Positions 8,763 to 18,446 are shown, numbered from the stretch's first letter. The stretch: 64,000 nucleotides of DNA from Fischerella sp. CENA71 (GCA_024239075.1 JANBVI010000006.1:1-64000); one strand, 5' to 3'. A program made the numbers and translations. Notes: generated by a model not told the origin, from the sequence alone.

Positions 8763-10034
8763 ATGTTAAGTCAGTTACTAGGAGAGCGATACCAAGTTAT
8801 TCAAGTTTTAAGTCAAGGTATATTTTGTCAAACGTATATAGCCCAGGACATCTACTCTTCTGATCGTCATATCTGTGTAGTTAAGCATTTTTTACCAAGT
8901 AATAAATTTCCTATACCAATAGAAATACGTAGGCGTTTATTTATTCGAGAAACCGAAGCCTTAAAAAAACTGGACAATTATGACTTAGTTCCTAGTCTTC
9001 TCACTCATTTTGAAGATAACCTTGAGTTTTACTTAGTACAGGAATTTATTGATGGACATCCCTTGAGTGTAGAACTTCCTGTTGGTAAGCGTTGGTCAGA
9101 AACGGAAGTCTTTCAATTACTGGTAGAAGTTTTAGAAATCCTGAATTTTATTCATACTCACGGGTTAATTCATCGCGACGTCAAACCAAGCAATATTCTC
9201 AGACGTAAGCAAGATGATCGCTTAATTTTGATTGATTTTGGTGCTGTTAAACCCATCTGGAATCAATTGGTCAAAGATTTCATTACCCATGATCAAAATA
9301 CTACCATTGCTATCGGTACACCTGGATACATGCCTCATGAACAAGAGCGAGGTAAACCCCGTCCTAATAGTGATATTTATGCTCTAGGTATGATTGGTAT
9401 CCAAGCACTAACGGGAGTTCATCCGACACATCTACCAGAAGATCATCATACAGGTGAAGTAATTTGGCAAAACCTAGCATCAGTCAGTGTTGAGTTAGCC
9501 TCAGTACTCAATAAAATGGTGCATTATCACTTTAAAGACCGATATCAGTCAGCACAAGAAGCACTGACAGCATTGCTACCTTTGGCTAGTTTATACACAT
9601 CCACACGAGCAGCAACTTCTACATCACTATTCAAATTTTTACCTCAAACCTTATCACCAGAAGAGGATACTTATTTAATTTCTGGAGAACACAAAACATT
9701 AGTACCACCGTTGAGCGACCAAACAAGCAAATTCACAATTCCAGAGACATTAGTCTCACCAACCAATATCTACAAATCAATCCAAGATCATGAAAAGTTA
9801 GAACTGCAAAATGTCTTATCAGCACAGAATAATAACCAAGCTTTTGATAACGATAGTCAAGCCAAAAATTCTACTCTGACAATTTTTATCAAAAGACCAG
9901 CTTTGTTAATTGGGCTGGTGCTAGGCACAATCTCTGGTTTAATTTTAATGGTTGTCAGTTATTGGTCAGTGCAGATAGTTACTCCTGCTCCCAAAATACA
10001 AGACTTGCAATTGCACAAAAATGTCTCCCCTTAA
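8763..10034 (+). CDS. Ser/Thr protein kinase, membrane-anchored
   Basis: A 423-residue eukaryotic-type Ser/Thr kinase. The catalytic domain (about residues 10-275) has Lys41 in VVKHF, the catalytic loop HRDVKPSN (Asp139) and DFG (158-160), followed by GTPGYMPHEQ. The glycine-rich loop is reduced: where relatives have GGFG this protein reads GIFC (residues 19-22). A linker of about 100 residues leads to one transmembrane segment near the C-terminus (LLIGLVLGTISGLILMVVSY), leaving only a short tail on the far side. It is related to the kinase at 31.7 kb. Its substrate is unknown. Confidence 0.92.
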   Translation: MLSQLLGERYQVIQVLSQGIFCQTYIAQDIYSSDRHICVVKHFLPSNKFPIPIEIRRRLFIRETEALKKLDNYDLVPSLLTHFEDNLEFYLVQEFIDGHPLSVELPVGKRWSETEVFQLLVEVLEILNFIHTHGLIHRDVKPSNILRRKQDDRLILIDFGAVKPIWNQLVKDFITHDQNTTIAIGTPGYMPHEQERGKPRPNSDIYALGMIGIQALTGVHPTHLPEDHHTGEVIWQNLASVSVELASVLNKMVHYHFKDRYQSAQEALTALLPLASLYTSTRAATSTSLFKFLPQTLSPEEDTYLISGEHKTLVPPLSDQTSKFTIPETLVSPTNIYKSIQDHEKLELQNVLSAQNNNQAFDNDSQAKNSTLTIFIKRPALLIGLVLGTISGLILMVVSYWSVQIVTPAPKIQDLQLHKNVSP

Positions 10035-10180
10035 GTTTCGCTGATTACTAACTTATGTTCGCTGAGTGATCGATTCCGGTTAGGTTGGACACTATCTCTA
10101 TAAATCAAAAACGCTACAATTCCAACCACAATAAAATTAGTAATTAGCAGTCCAATAGTACTCCATATCCAAATTTTCAT
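10031..10180 (-). CDS. Possible 49-residue single-helix protein
   Basis: A small open frame convergent with the kinase gene and overlapping its stop by four bases. From the ATG at 10180 it encodes a hydrophobic helix (IGLLITNFIVVGIVAFLIY) followed by a polar tail. The frame extends to a GTG at 10225. There is no strong ribosome binding site. A one-helix protein of this type is plausible in a cyanobacterium, but the sequence alone does not prove expression. Confidence 0.35.
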   Translation of the reverse strand: MKIWIWSTIGLLITNFIVVGIVAFLIYRDSVQPNRNRSLSEHKLVISET

Positions 10181-10314
10181 CTTGATCACCAGTGATGATT
10201 GAGCTACTGTTTTGCGTACTATCACTCACGAATAACTATTGTATACAAGTTGCAATTAAAGCAAATAGCATTGATATTTTATATCATGTTGTTTGAACAG
10301 TTATACTCTTGGTT

Positions 10315-10372
10315 GAAATAGGTAATGGGTTATTGATAATTGACCCATTACTCATTACCCATTACCCATTAC
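10315..10372. repeat. Short tandem repeats (cattacc type)
   Basis: GGTAATGGGT is followed after a short core by several direct copies of CATTACC/CATTACT. The outer arms can pair into a hairpin downstream of crtR, on its 3' side. Confidence 0.6.
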
Positions 10373-10408
10373 CGAGAAATCACACTCTGAGCTTGATGTA
10401 GGATGAGC

Positions 10409-11305
10409 TTAATCCACTGCTTTTTTCCCATGAAAACGAATTCCTAAAACAATATCGTAAAGGAAATCAAAAAAATCTTTTTTCTGGTGTAATCCTAAAG
10501 ATAGATGACAATTTTTTTGCTCTAACAGAGGTTTCATGAGGTGGAATGCAGGCTGATAATTGTACCAAGGGATAGAAGGCCACAAATGATGAATTAAGTG
10601 GTAATTCTGTCCAAGAATCAGAATGTTGAGAATTGGGTTAGCATAAACACGAGCATTTTTCCAGCGATCGCGTTCCGCAAAAGGACGATGAGGCAAATAA
10701 TCAAAAAATAATCCCAAAGCTAACCCCACAATCCCAGAAGGTACAAACCAAAAATTGAGAATGTAACCCAAAAAATGATAATGAACTGCCGTAAAAATAA
10801 TAGTCACCACAAATAAGCGGCTAAGAAACCATTCTAGAAGTTCATATTTCCGCCAGAGACGTCTTTTAAAGAAAAACACCTCGTGATAGAAAAAACGCAC
10901 TGCGATTAACCACAGTGGACCACCTGTAGACACAAAATGGTCTGGGTCGTTTTTCGGATCGTTGACATGAGCATGATGCTGCAAATGTACCCGTGTAAAC
11001 ACTGGAAAAGCAAAAGCTAGCATCAGAGCGCTACCATGCCCTAACATCGCATTAATGATCTTGTTGCGATGGGCAGACTGGTGACAAGCATCGTGAATTA
11101 CCGTACCGGAAATATGTAAGGCAAGGATATTCATCACAAATGATATCCAGTGCGGCCAGTGCCAAACCCAGTAACCAAGGCAAGATAACACAACGATCGC
11201 TACAGCTGCCAAAAACATTAGCAGCGTCGGATTGAAGCCACCAGGAGGCGCTAACAATTCTTTGGGGGGGACTGTCAGTGGCTTCTGTACCTCCGACGTC
11301 AGCAT
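10409..11305 (-). CDS. crtR: Beta-carotene hydroxylase CrtR
   Basis: A 298-residue membrane di-iron oxygenase of the fatty acid desaturase superfamily. CrtR hydroxylates the beta-ionone ring in zeaxanthin (and in some strains myxol) synthesis. Three histidine clusters bind the iron pair: HDACH, HLQHH and HLIHH. Several hydrophobic stretches surround them. The N-terminus (MLTSEVQKPLTVPPKE) is typical of cyanobacterial CrtR. The open frame has an earlier ATG at 11320, but that codon is part of the sequence holding the AAGGAG ribosome binding site for the ATG at 11305, so 11305 is chosen. It differs from CrtW ketolases in its motif context. The call is firm. Confidence 0.93.
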   Translation of the reverse strand: MLTSEVQKPLTVPPKELLAPPGGFNPTLLMFLAAVAIVVLSCLGYWVWHWPHWISFVMNILALHISGTVIHDACHQSAHRNKIINAMLGHGSALMLAFAFPVFTRVHLQHHAHVNDPKNDPDHFVSTGGPLWLIAVRFFYHEVFFFKRRLWRKYELLEWFLSRLFVVTIIFTAVHYHFLGYILNFWFVPSGIVGLALGLFFDYLPHRPFAERDRWKNARVYANPILNILILGQNYHLIHHLWPSIPWYNYQPAFHLMKPLLEQKNCHLSLGLHQKKDFFDFLYDIVLGIRFHGKKAVD

Positions 11306-11773
11306 CGTGAACTCCTTCATTCATCAAACTTTGCTAGTTAACTAAGGTTCAAGTCAGGGTAAAGCTAAAAGGGTAAAGTAAAAAACATTTCCCTTCAGTT
11401 TTCCCCTAGAGGAAAAGTGATAGCACTCAATCCGCTCTGAAAAATAATAAAGTTTTAAAGTTTTGTGTAGCAAGATTTATCGATAATCTTCGCATATCAT
11501 GGGCAAAATAACGGTATGATTCGAGTCGAAGCTTTTTGCTTTGATCTTTAAGCTCTTATAAGTTACCGCCATTAAATCAGCCAACAGTAAACAGTAAACA
11601 GTCATCAGTGAATATTTATCAAGCTGAAAACTGGCAACTGACAACTGATAACTGGATTTAGGGTGTAAGGGTGTAAGGATGTAATGGTAAGGATTTTGAT
11701 TTTCCTACACCCATACACCTCATAAACCCTTGGTGAAGCTAATTCCCTGAGTAGCTCCCTAGATTCATCCTCT
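11306..11773. other. Spacer between divergent crtR and pyk
   Basis: Apart from the crtR ribosome binding site, this 0.47 kb contains AT-rich DNA and a repeat run (CAGTAAACAGT, then CTGACAACTGATAACTGG, about 11582-11655). It also has a short block of GGTGTAAGG copies (about 11660-11683). Both genes must have promoters here, and none can be pinpointed with confidence. Confidence 0.5.
11312..11317 (-). promoter_or_regulatory. Ribosome binding site deciding crtR start
   Basis: AAGGAG on the minus strand ends six bases before the ATG at 11305. It overlaps the codons after the upstream ATG at 11320, which argues against that longer start. Confidence 0.8.
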
Positions 11774-13543
11774 ATGCAATTGAAAGACTCTTTACGCCGT
11801 ACCAAAATTGTTGCCACCATTGGCCCTGCTACCAGCAGTCCAGAAATGCTCAAAGCTATTATTGAAGCTGGTGCAACGACACTCCGATTGAATTTTTCTC
11901 ATGGTTCTCATGCTGATCATCAGCGTAATATTCGCTTAATTAGGCAAACAGCCTTTGAACTTAATCAACCGGTAGGAATTCTCCAAGACTTGCAAGGGCC
12001 GAAAATTCGCTTGGGTAAATTTGAGAATGGGTCGATAGTGCTAGCAAAAGGCGATCGCTTCACCTTGACTAATCGTCCAGTAGTTGGTACACAAGAAATC
12101 AGCTGCGTTACCTACGATTATTTAGCAGACGAAGTACCTGTAAGGGCGAGAATTCTCCTTGATGATGGACGAGTCGAAATGGTAGTTGAGGAGATCGACA
12201 AGGAAAAAGGCGATCTCCACTGTCGTGTTACCGTCCCTGGTACTCTCTCCAATAACAAAGGTGTAAACTTTCCTGGAGTTTACCTTTCCATCAAAGCCAT
12301 GACCGACAAAGACCGTGAGGATTTGATGTTTGGTCTGGATCAAGGTGTTGACTGGGTAGCACTTTCCTTTGTTCGCAACCCCCAAGATGTGATGGAAATT
12401 AAGGAACTAATTTCCAGCGCTGGTAAAAATGTACCAGTGATTGCCAAAATAGAAAAGCACGAAGCGATCGAACAAATGGAAGCAATTTTGGCTTTGTGTG
12501 ATGGCGTGATGGTTGCCAGAGGCGATTTAGGTGTAGAACTACCAGCAGAAGACGTCCCCATGCTGCAAAAGCGATTAATTGCGACTGCTAATCGCTTGGG
12601 AATTCCCATCATCACCGCCACCCAGATGTTAGATAGCATGGTCAGCAATCCCCGTCCAACCCGTGCCGAAGTGTCGGATGTGGCAAATGCCATTCTCGAT
12701 GGTACGGATGCGGTGATGCTCTCCAATGAAACTGCTGTCGGTAAGTTCCCAGTTGAAGCTGTGGCGACGATGGCGCGGATTGCTGAAAAAATCGAGCAAG
12801 AAAACATCCAAAACAATAACGCTAGCCAAGTTAGAGATCGCAAGCGCTCAATTCCAAATGCAATTAGCCAAGCAGTAGGACAAATCGCTCAACAACTGGG
12901 AGCCGCAGCAATTATGAGTTTGACTCAAACAGGCTCCACAGCTCGCAACGTTTCCAAATTTCGTCCTTGGACACCAATTTTAGCGATTACACCCCATGTA
13001 AATGTCGCCAGACAATTGCAACTCGTATGGGGAGTCAAACCGTTGCTGGTATTAGAATTACCCTCAGCTGGTCAGACATTCCAAGCAGCCATCAATGTAG
13101 CCTTAGAAAATAATCTCGTTTTTGAAGGAGATTTGGTGGTGATGACCGCCGGTACACTGCAAGGCGTTTCTGGCTCCACGGATTTGATCAAAGTCGAAGT
13201 TGTGACAGCAGTACTAGGACGGGGAATTGGACTTGGACAAGGCTCGGTCAGTGGTCGCGCGCGAGTCGCACATACCAGTATGGATGTAAGTAACTTTAAC
13301 CCTGGTGATATTTTGGTTGCACCCCGTACGAGTGCCGATTTTGTGGAAGTTATTCGCAAATCAGCAGGTATTATCACTGAGGAAGATAGTCTTACTTGTC
13401 ACGCAGCCATCATCGGTTTACGTCTCGGCGTTCCTGTGATAGTTGGCGTCAAGAAAGCCACACAAGTAATTCGAGATGGCTCGATTCTCACAATGGATAT
13501 GCAACGCGGTTTAGTTTACTCTGGAGCAGTAGGAACTCCATGA
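11774..13543 (+). CDS. pyk: Pyruvate kinase with C-terminal PEP-utilising domain
   Basis: A 589-residue pyruvate kinase, which transfers phosphate from phosphoenolpyruvate to ADP at the end of glycolysis. The catalytic core shows RTKIVATIGPA, QGPKIRLGKF, the signature region IAKIEKHEAIEQ, ARGDLGVELP and ITATQMLDSM. The extra C-terminal domain (about residues 480-585) resembles the phosphohistidine domain of PEP synthase and PPDK, with GSVSGRARVA and the LTCHAAI histidine site. This extension is common in cyanobacterial and Bacillus-type pyruvate kinases. Its histidine is not known to take part in the main reaction. The gene converges on the glycosyltransferase cluster and ends at a strong inverted repeat. 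Confidence 0.97.
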   Translation: MQLKDSLRRTKIVATIGPATSSPEMLKAIIEAGATTLRLNFSHGSHADHQRNIRLIRQTAFELNQPVGILQDLQGPKIRLGKFENGSIVLAKGDRFTLTNRPVVGTQEISCVTYDYLADEVPVRARILLDDGRVEMVVEEIDKEKGDLHCRVTVPGTLSNNKGVNFPGVYLSIKAMTDKDREDLMFGLDQGVDWVALSFVRNPQDVMEIKELISSAGKNVPVIAKIEKHEAIEQMEAILALCDGVMVARGDLGVELPAEDVPMLQKRLIATANRLGIPIITATQMLDSMVSNPRPTRAEVSDVANAILDGTDAVMLSNETAVGKFPVEAVATMARIAEKIEQENIQNNNASQVRDRKRSIPNAISQAVGQIAQQLGAAAIMSLTQTGSTARNVSKFRPWTPILAITPHVNVARQLQLVWGVKPLLVLELPSAGQTFQAAINVALENNLVFEGDLVVMTAGTLQGVSGSTDLIKVEVVTAVLGRGIGLGQGSVSGRARVAHTSMDVSNFNPGDILVAPRTSADFVEVIRKSAGIITEEDSLTCHAAIIGLRLGVPVIVGVKKATQVIRDGSILTMDMQRGLVYSGAVGTP

Positions 13544-13548
13544 GAATT

Positions 13549-13584
13549 AAAAATTAAAAATTGTGTTTTTGATTTTTAATTTTT
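13549..13584. terminator. Bidirectional terminator between pyk and glycosyltransferase
   Basis: A perfect 13-base inverted repeat (AAAAATTAAAAAT at 13549-13561, ATTTTTAATTTTT at 13572-13584) with a 10-base loop lies between two convergent genes. Both strands read A-rich arm, loop, then T-rich arm. The stem is all A-T, so termination strength is uncertain. Confidence 0.5.
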
Positions 13585-13591
13585 GACGAGT

Positions 13592-14788
13592 TCACATAAA
13601 GTTTTTCAGGACTTCTGCTGTTGCTAGTCCTGTTTTCTCCCAACTAAATTGATTTGCTCTGCTGATACTAGCGACAGATAAGCGATCGCGCAGTTGTGTA
13701 TCAGTCGCAATTTTGTTCATTGCTTCTGTAATTTCCCTAATATCATAGGGATTAACAAGAATTGCAGCATCACCAGCAACTTCTGGGAGAGAGGAAATAT
13801 TAGAAGTAATTACGGGAGTACCACAGGCCATTGCTTCTAAAACCGGGAAACCAAAACCCTCCCAGAGACTAGGAAAAACGAGTGCGATCGCCCCAGTTAT
13901 AATTTTTGGTAACTCGCTATAGGGAACATAATCCAAAAATTTAACTTGCTTACCGATATCCAATTCCTCAACTTGCGCTTGCAACAGAGGAGTATAACGT
14001 TTATCCTGTGGGCCTGCTAACCACAATTGATAATCGTGATGATTGGGTAAGCTGGCAAAAGCAGCAATCAGTCTGTTGAGGTTTTTATAAGGATCGTGTC
14101 TACCAATATAGAGAAAGTAAGGATAGGAAGAGGACGCGGAGACACGGAGAAGAGAAGAAGCGGAGAGTATTTCATCTATATTCCCCGCGTCTTTGCGTCC
14201 GAATGTCCCCGTGTCCTCTTGTTTCCCCGCGTCAGAGCGTCCCCGCGTCAGAGTGTCCTCTACAAGGGGTCGAAAATGATTAACATCATGCGCTAAGGGA
14301 ATTGGCGTAATTTTCTTCACAGGAATCTGGTAAAAATCAGTAATATCTTTAGCAGTAGCTTGGGAATTACAAACAATGTGTTGTGCTTGCTGAAGAACTT
14401 GGGGAATATAGTAGCGAAAGTAGGGTGTCAGAGGCGAAAAACGTTTAGGAAAACGCAACGGAATTAAGTCGTGAACCATCACGACAAAACGACAATTAGA
14501 ATAAAGTGGCGCTTCTGGAATCGGCGAAAAAATTAGTTGTGATTTTAGCTTTTTATATATTTTTGGTAATTTAAACTGTGTCCATAGTAAGCGAGCAAAA
14601 TGCCCTTTTGTACCATCCGCAGGTGTCAGATTACCGGGAATTGAGTAACAATTAAATTCTGGATAATTTAAGGCAGTTAATAAAGTAGGGTGAAGAGATT
14701 TTAAATAAGGAAAAAGATTTTTGGCATAGTTACTTATGCCTGTAGGCTGATAAAATACCACAGATAAATTAATTAATAAATCGCTCAT
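13592..14788 (-). CDS. Glycosyltransferase family 4 protein
   Basis: A 398-residue GT-B fold glycosyltransferase that transfers a sugar from a nucleotide sugar, probably in polysaccharide synthesis. The C-terminal domain shows [19 protein letters not shown] and the donor-site motif [20 protein letters not shown]. The N-terminal domain shows the family pattern [14 protein letters not shown]. Between the two domains (about residues 177-221, nucleotides 14126-14260) is a stretch with no counterpart expected in the family. It is encoded by the same CGCGTC-rich repeat found in spacers and keeps the reading frame. The gene is last in the rfbD-rfbA-GT2-GT4 run. The sugar specificity is unknown. Confidence 0.9.
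   Translation of the reverse strand: MSDLLINLSVVFYQPTGISNYAKNLFPYLKSLHPTLLTALNYPEFNCYSIPGNLTPADGTKGHFARLLWTQFKLPKIYKKLKSQLIFSPIPEAPLYSNCRFVVMVHDLIPLRFPKRFSPLTPYFRYYIPQVLQQAQHIVCNSQATAKDITDFYQIPVKKITPIPLAHDVNHFRPLVEDTLTRGRSDAGKQEDTGTFGRKDAGNIDEILSASSLLRVSASSSYPYFLYIGRHDPYKNLNRLIAAFASLPNHHDYQLWLAGPQDKRYTPLLQAQVEELDIGKQVKFLDYVPYSELPKIITGAIALVFPSLWEGFGFPVLEAMACGTPVITSNISSLPEVAGDAAILVNPYDIREITEAMNKIATDTQLRDRLSVASISRANQFSWEKTGLATAEVLKNFM
14126..14260. repeat. Dispersed repeat inside glycosyltransferase gene
   Basis: This segment is composed of variants of GGACGCGGAGACACGG and their inverse (CCCCGCGTCAGAGCGTC). Its composition matches intergenic repeats at 1231-1288 and 31590-31630. It adds about 45 residues at the linker between the two Rossmann domains without a frameshift or stop. 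Confidence 0.7.
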
Positions 14789-14852
14789 TTATTCAAACTT
14801 AACCCGCTCATAAATTTGATAGTATGGTATTTTACAGTAAAAATTTTTATTT

Positions 14853-15701
14853 CTACTGATTACGTTCTTTCCACCAATAAAGGAAAACTCCATAAATTTT
14901 ACCCAAACCTATCTGAGGCTTGATAATCATCAAGACTAACGCATAAAAAATCAGCCTAATTAATCTCAAGCTGAAAACTAGTTTATTTGTATATTTATCT
15001 AAACTTAATAAGTAGCCATAGGTGCTATTTGTAATTTTTCTGAATACGTATTTGTTCGTAATTGAAGAAGGCTGATGTATGACTGTAAAGTGCTGAGTTA
15101 CTGCTACTAAATGTCCTTGCTGGGCGTAACGTTGACAAAAATCGAAATCTTCATAATAAAGAAAATAAGCAGGATCAAATAAAGGACATTCACTAAAATT
15201 GGAAAGATTAATTATGAAGCTACAACCTGTTACCCAATCACATTTAACAAAATCCGTGTTTCTCTCTGTAAATAAATTTTGACTCGAAATTTTGCCTGTT
15301 TTGCTATTAAAATAACCAGATGCAAACCAAATTTTACCAGCAGGAGTATGAATCACTGTACCAAGAATAGAAATTTCAGAGTTAGATTTAAAAAATAATT
15401 TGACTTTCTCTAAATTAATTTCTTGGAAATATGCATCTGGATTAATTATCCAAACAATAGCTTGTGAGTCTTCATTATATATAAATTTCAAACCAAGATT
15501 ACAGGCATTGCCAAAACCCAAATTATTTACAGCATTTAAAATAATTACATAATCATTTTTAAGATTGTTAATTGAATCATCATCAGGAGAGTTGTTGATG
15601 ATAACTAATTTGCAATCTAAATGTTTATAATTGGGTAAAGAAGCAATTAATTTGGCAATCAGATGCGTTGAATAATAGTTGACTGTTAAAAAGTAGATCA
15701 C
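14853..15701 (-). CDS. Glycosyltransferase family 2 protein
   Basis: A 282-residue GT-A fold glycosyltransferase of the rhamnosyltransferase-like group. The N-terminal part reads YFLTVNYYSTHLIAKLIASL, followed by IVWIINPDAYF, which fits the metal-binding DxD region, and by YEDFDFCQRYAQQGH, the acceptor-site acidic motif of these enzymes. A hydrophobic C-terminal stretch may associate with the membrane. It begins with GTG, and the start overlaps the rfbA stop by four bases (GTGA), indicating translational coupling. Because it is coupled to dTDP-rhamnose genes it may transfer rhamnose. That is inference. The gene is more AT-rich than its neighbours. Confidence 0.88.
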   Translation of the reverse strand: MIYFLTVNYYSTHLIAKLIASLPNYKHLDCKLVIINNSPDDDSINNLKNDYVIILNAVNNLGFGNACNLGLKFIYNEDSQAIVWIINPDAYFQEINLEKVKLFFKSNSEISILGTVIHTPAGKIWFASGYFNSKTGKISSQNLFTERNTDFVKCDWVTGCSFIINLSNFSECPLFDPAYFLYYEDFDFCQRYAQQGHLVAVTQHFTVIHQPSSITNKYVFRKITNSTYGYLLSLDKYTNKLVFSLRLIRLIFYALVLMIIKPQIGLGKIYGVFLYWWKERNQ

Positions 15702-16774
15702 GTTAATTCGATTTGACAGTCATCACCAATCATAAATCGCAAGGCTTTCGGACGCTGTAAAGCAGTGGTTAATTGCGCTCTTTGTCCAATTACGCTGTCA
15801 ATAATACGTTGATGAATTCCTGCTATTTTAGCACCTTCTAAAACTACACTATGTTCTATGTCACTTTCAATCAGTTTGGTATTGTCAGCAATGCTTGTGT
15901 AAGGGCCTATAAAACAGTTTTCTAAATAACAATTGTTACCTATGATTACAGGCCCACGAATAGTGGTGTTAACTATTTTAGAATTAGCTCCAATCTGAAC
16001 TCGCCCAATTATATTACTTTCGGTATCTATTTCCCCTAAGATTTTTGTGGTTAAATAGGTATCAAGAATCAGGCGATTTGCTTCTAATAAGTCATCTTTT
16101 TTACCAGTATCTAACCACCAGCCTTCCAATTGACAAGCTAAAACTTGCTTTTGCTGATCTATAAGGTATTGAATTGCATCAGTAATTTCGAGTTCACCTC
16201 GTGCAGAAGGTTGAATACAGGCGATCGCATTATGAATAATGTGAGAAAAAAAGTAAACCCCCACTAATGCCAAATTAGAAGGGGGTACTTTGGGTTTTTC
16301 GACTAACTGCAAAACTCGTCCGCTTTCATCAACTCTAGCTACACCAAAAGCGCTAGGATTATTGACTTGACGCAAGAGAATAATCGCATCTTGCTGTTGA
16401 GTAGTAAATTTTTGCAGAAAGTAACTTAAATCGCCTTGTTGAATTAAGTTATCGCCTAAGTACATCACAAAAGGCGAATCTCCCAAAAAGGGATATGCAA
16501 CTTTCACAGCGTGGGCGAGTCCTGCTGGTTTATCTTGTAAAATGTAAGTAATTTTTGCTCCAAAGCGATCGCCATTTCCGGTTTTAACTTGTACTTCTGT
16601 TCCTGTTTCTGGGCTGATAATGATGCCAATATCAGTTATGCCAGCACCAACCATCTCTTCAATTCCGTACCATAAAATTGGCTTATTTGCAACGGGAACA
16701 AGTTGCTTTGCGCCTGTATAAGTTAGAGGACGTAAACGAGTACCTTTACCGCCAGCAAGAATTAATGCTTTCAT
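15698..16774 (-). CDS. rfbA: Glucose-1-phosphate thymidylyltransferase, long form
   Basis: A 358-residue nucleotidyltransferase that forms dTDP-glucose from dTTP and glucose-1-phosphate, the first step to dTDP-rhamnose. The N-terminal domain has the signature LAGGKGTRLRPLT, KQLVPVANKPI and EKPKVPPSNLALVGVYFF. The C-terminal third contains hexapeptide-type turns (IGRVQIGANSKIVNTTIRG and later copies) that form a left-handed beta helix, so this is the long type rather than the 290-residue enteric type. Long-form relatives occur in antibiotic sugar and cyanobacterial polysaccharide clusters. It lies between rfbD and the GT2 gene in one transcription unit. Confidence 0.92.
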   Translation of the reverse strand: MKALILAGGKGTRLRPLTYTGAKQLVPVANKPILWYGIEEMVGAGITDIGIIISPETGTEVQVKTGNGDRFGAKITYILQDKPAGLAHAVKVAYPFLGDSPFVMYLGDNLIQQGDLSYFLQKFTTQQQDAIILLRQVNNPSAFGVARVDESGRVLQLVEKPKVPPSNLALVGVYFFSHIIHNAIACIQPSARGELEITDAIQYLIDQQKQVLACQLEGWWLDTGKKDDLLEANRLILDTYLTTKILGEIDTESNIIGRVQIGANSKIVNTTIRGPVIIGNNCYLENCFIGPYTSIADNTKLIESDIEHSVVLEGAKIAGIHQRIIDSVIGQRAQLTTALQRPKALRFMIGDDCQIELT

Positions 16775-16804
16775 AAGTATTGATTTGCTAGTAACTAATA
16801 ACTA

Positions 16805-17689
16805 CTAACTAATAACTAATAACTCTTGCAACATTTTCCTTAATCTTTGCCGCCAATGGGGCGCATGATTTCCCAAAATCTCTGCTATTTTGGCACATGC
16901 TAGAACTGAGTAGCTTGGGCGGTGGGCTGGTGTAGGATATTCGGGAGTAGTAATCGGGATAACTCGTTGGATTTTCAGTGGAAAACCTAATTGTTGGGCT
17001 TCTTCAAAAATTGCCACAGCAAAGTCATACCAGCTAGCAACACCACTGTTGGTATAGTGGTAAGTCCCAGCAATTTCTGAACTCAATAAAGGTATTAATT
17101 TAGCTATGGTTTCTGCTATGTCTTTCGCCCAAGTCGGACTACCGATTTGATCTGCGACAACGCGAATTTCTTCTCTTTCTCTTCCTATTCGTAGCATCGT
17201 TTTGACAAAATTGCTTTTACCAAAAGTTCCATAAACCCAAGCAGTACGTAGAATGAGATGATGATTGTAAGTATCGCGAATAGCTTCTTCTCCTGCTAGT
17301 TTAGTTTGACCATAAATACTTAAGGGGTTAGTTTGATCTCCTTCTTGATAAGGACGACAATTGCTACCATCAAAAACGTAATCAGTTGAGATATGAATCA
17401 AAAAAGCTTGTTGTTTTTTGGCTTCTTGTGCCAGAATTTGTGGAGCTGTTGCATTAATAATTTTTGCTAATTCTGGTTCACTTTCAGCCTTATCAACCGC
17501 AGTATAAGCAGCAGCATTGATAATAATTTGTGGTTGCTTTTCTCTAATTAAACTGCATATAGTCTCTGGTTGGTCAAAATCTACAGTAGGACGCGCGACA
17601 GAAATTACACTGGCGTATGTTGATAAAATTTGTTTCAGTTCTTGACCTACTTGACCGTTACCACCAATTAATAGAATTAATTTACTCAT
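16805..17689 (-). CDS. rfbD: dTDP-4-dehydrorhamnose reductase
   Basis: A 294-residue extended-SDR enzyme that makes the last reduction in dTDP-L-rhamnose synthesis. The sequence shows the NAD(P)-binding start LILLIGGNGQVGQEL, the conserved INAAAYTAVDKAE, STDYVFDG, the catalytic YGQTK and RTAWVYG. The length is normal for RfbD. It is the first gene of the run rfbD, rfbA, GT2, GT4. The spacer to rfbA is 30 bases, long enough only for a ribosome binding site. The epimerase rfbC lies 0.76 kb upstream on the same strand, and rfbB is not in the window. Confidence 0.95.
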   Translation of the reverse strand: MSKLILLIGGNGQVGQELKQILSTYASVISVARPTVDFDQPETICSLIREKQPQIIINAAAYTAVDKAESEPELAKIINATAPQILAQEAKKQQAFLIHISTDYVFDGSNCRPYQEGDQTNPLSIYGQTKLAGEEAIRDTYNHHLILRTAWVYGTFGKSNFVKTMLRIGREREEIRVVADQIGSPTWAKDIAETIAKLIPLLSSEIAGTYHYTNSGVASWYDFAVAIFEEAQQLGFPLKIQRVIPITTPEYPTPAHRPSYSVLACAKIAEILGNHAPHWRQRLRKMLQELLVIS

Positions 17690-18446
17690 AAATTTATACT
17701 TAAAATTACTGATTCTAAAGCATTTTTTTGTATTTTTAATATTTTTTTAATCTCAAGTTAGCGGATATCATTATGTGAATAATGAACAAAGATATAAGCA
17801 TGTAGCGATCGCCTTTTTTATGGTTTAGTACAAAAAAGTAGCACTACAGGAGGTAAAAGGCAAAAAGCTTAAAGTAGGTCGGTACACTAAAACTACTGAC
17901 TAGGAACATCAATTGTTATTTGTCACTAGTCATTGGTAAGGGTTTCAATAATGTTTACGTTTCGTTATTCGCGTTATGTTTATTCCCACCGACTTACTAA
18001 ATTACTTTTTCAAACTTGACATTCATAGGCTTTTTAATTTTTTGAATTAAATAGTCATTCCCTGCAAGCTGCATTAGTATTACTGCAAACTTCTGTTTTA
18101 TTTCTTTTATTTCTTTACACCATGTTACAGATTTTGTTGTGTTTTTTTGATATAATAAAACCCGTGTGTTCCCATTTTATAGTTTGTTGAACCTCAACCA
18201 TAAAAATTGCTGTGTTTTATGGTTTGTTTATATAGAGTGCCAACACTATTAGAATTGGTTTACCATCATTGCAGTGAAATAGCCAGCTTATTTAGTGTTG
18301 TCTTGCCTCAAACTGAAAATGTATTACTGCGCCATTTTTTTGCTATTCCAGTTTAAGTAATTTCTTTGTCAGCGATCGCCCTCCAAAGCCATATTTAGTT
18401 CATTTTGCAAAAATGCTGTCACAGTTTACGCCACAAGCACAATCAT
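17690..18446. other. Long spacer between rfbC and rfbD
   Basis: No convincing gene on either strand. The DNA is AT-rich with two HIP1-type sites (near 17805 and 18373). It contains direct repeats around a TTTTATAGTTTGTT / TTTTATGGTTTGTT motif (about 18174-18230). A promoter for the rfbD run may lie near the left end. The spacer could be the site of a lost gene, since the rfb genes flanking it are normally adjacent. Confidence 0.45.

Noticed and set aside
10409-11305. Possibility that the desaturase-type gene is a fatty acid desaturase or CrtW ketolase
   Set aside because: The N-terminus and the spacing of the histidine boxes fit CrtR beta-carotene hydroxylase better.
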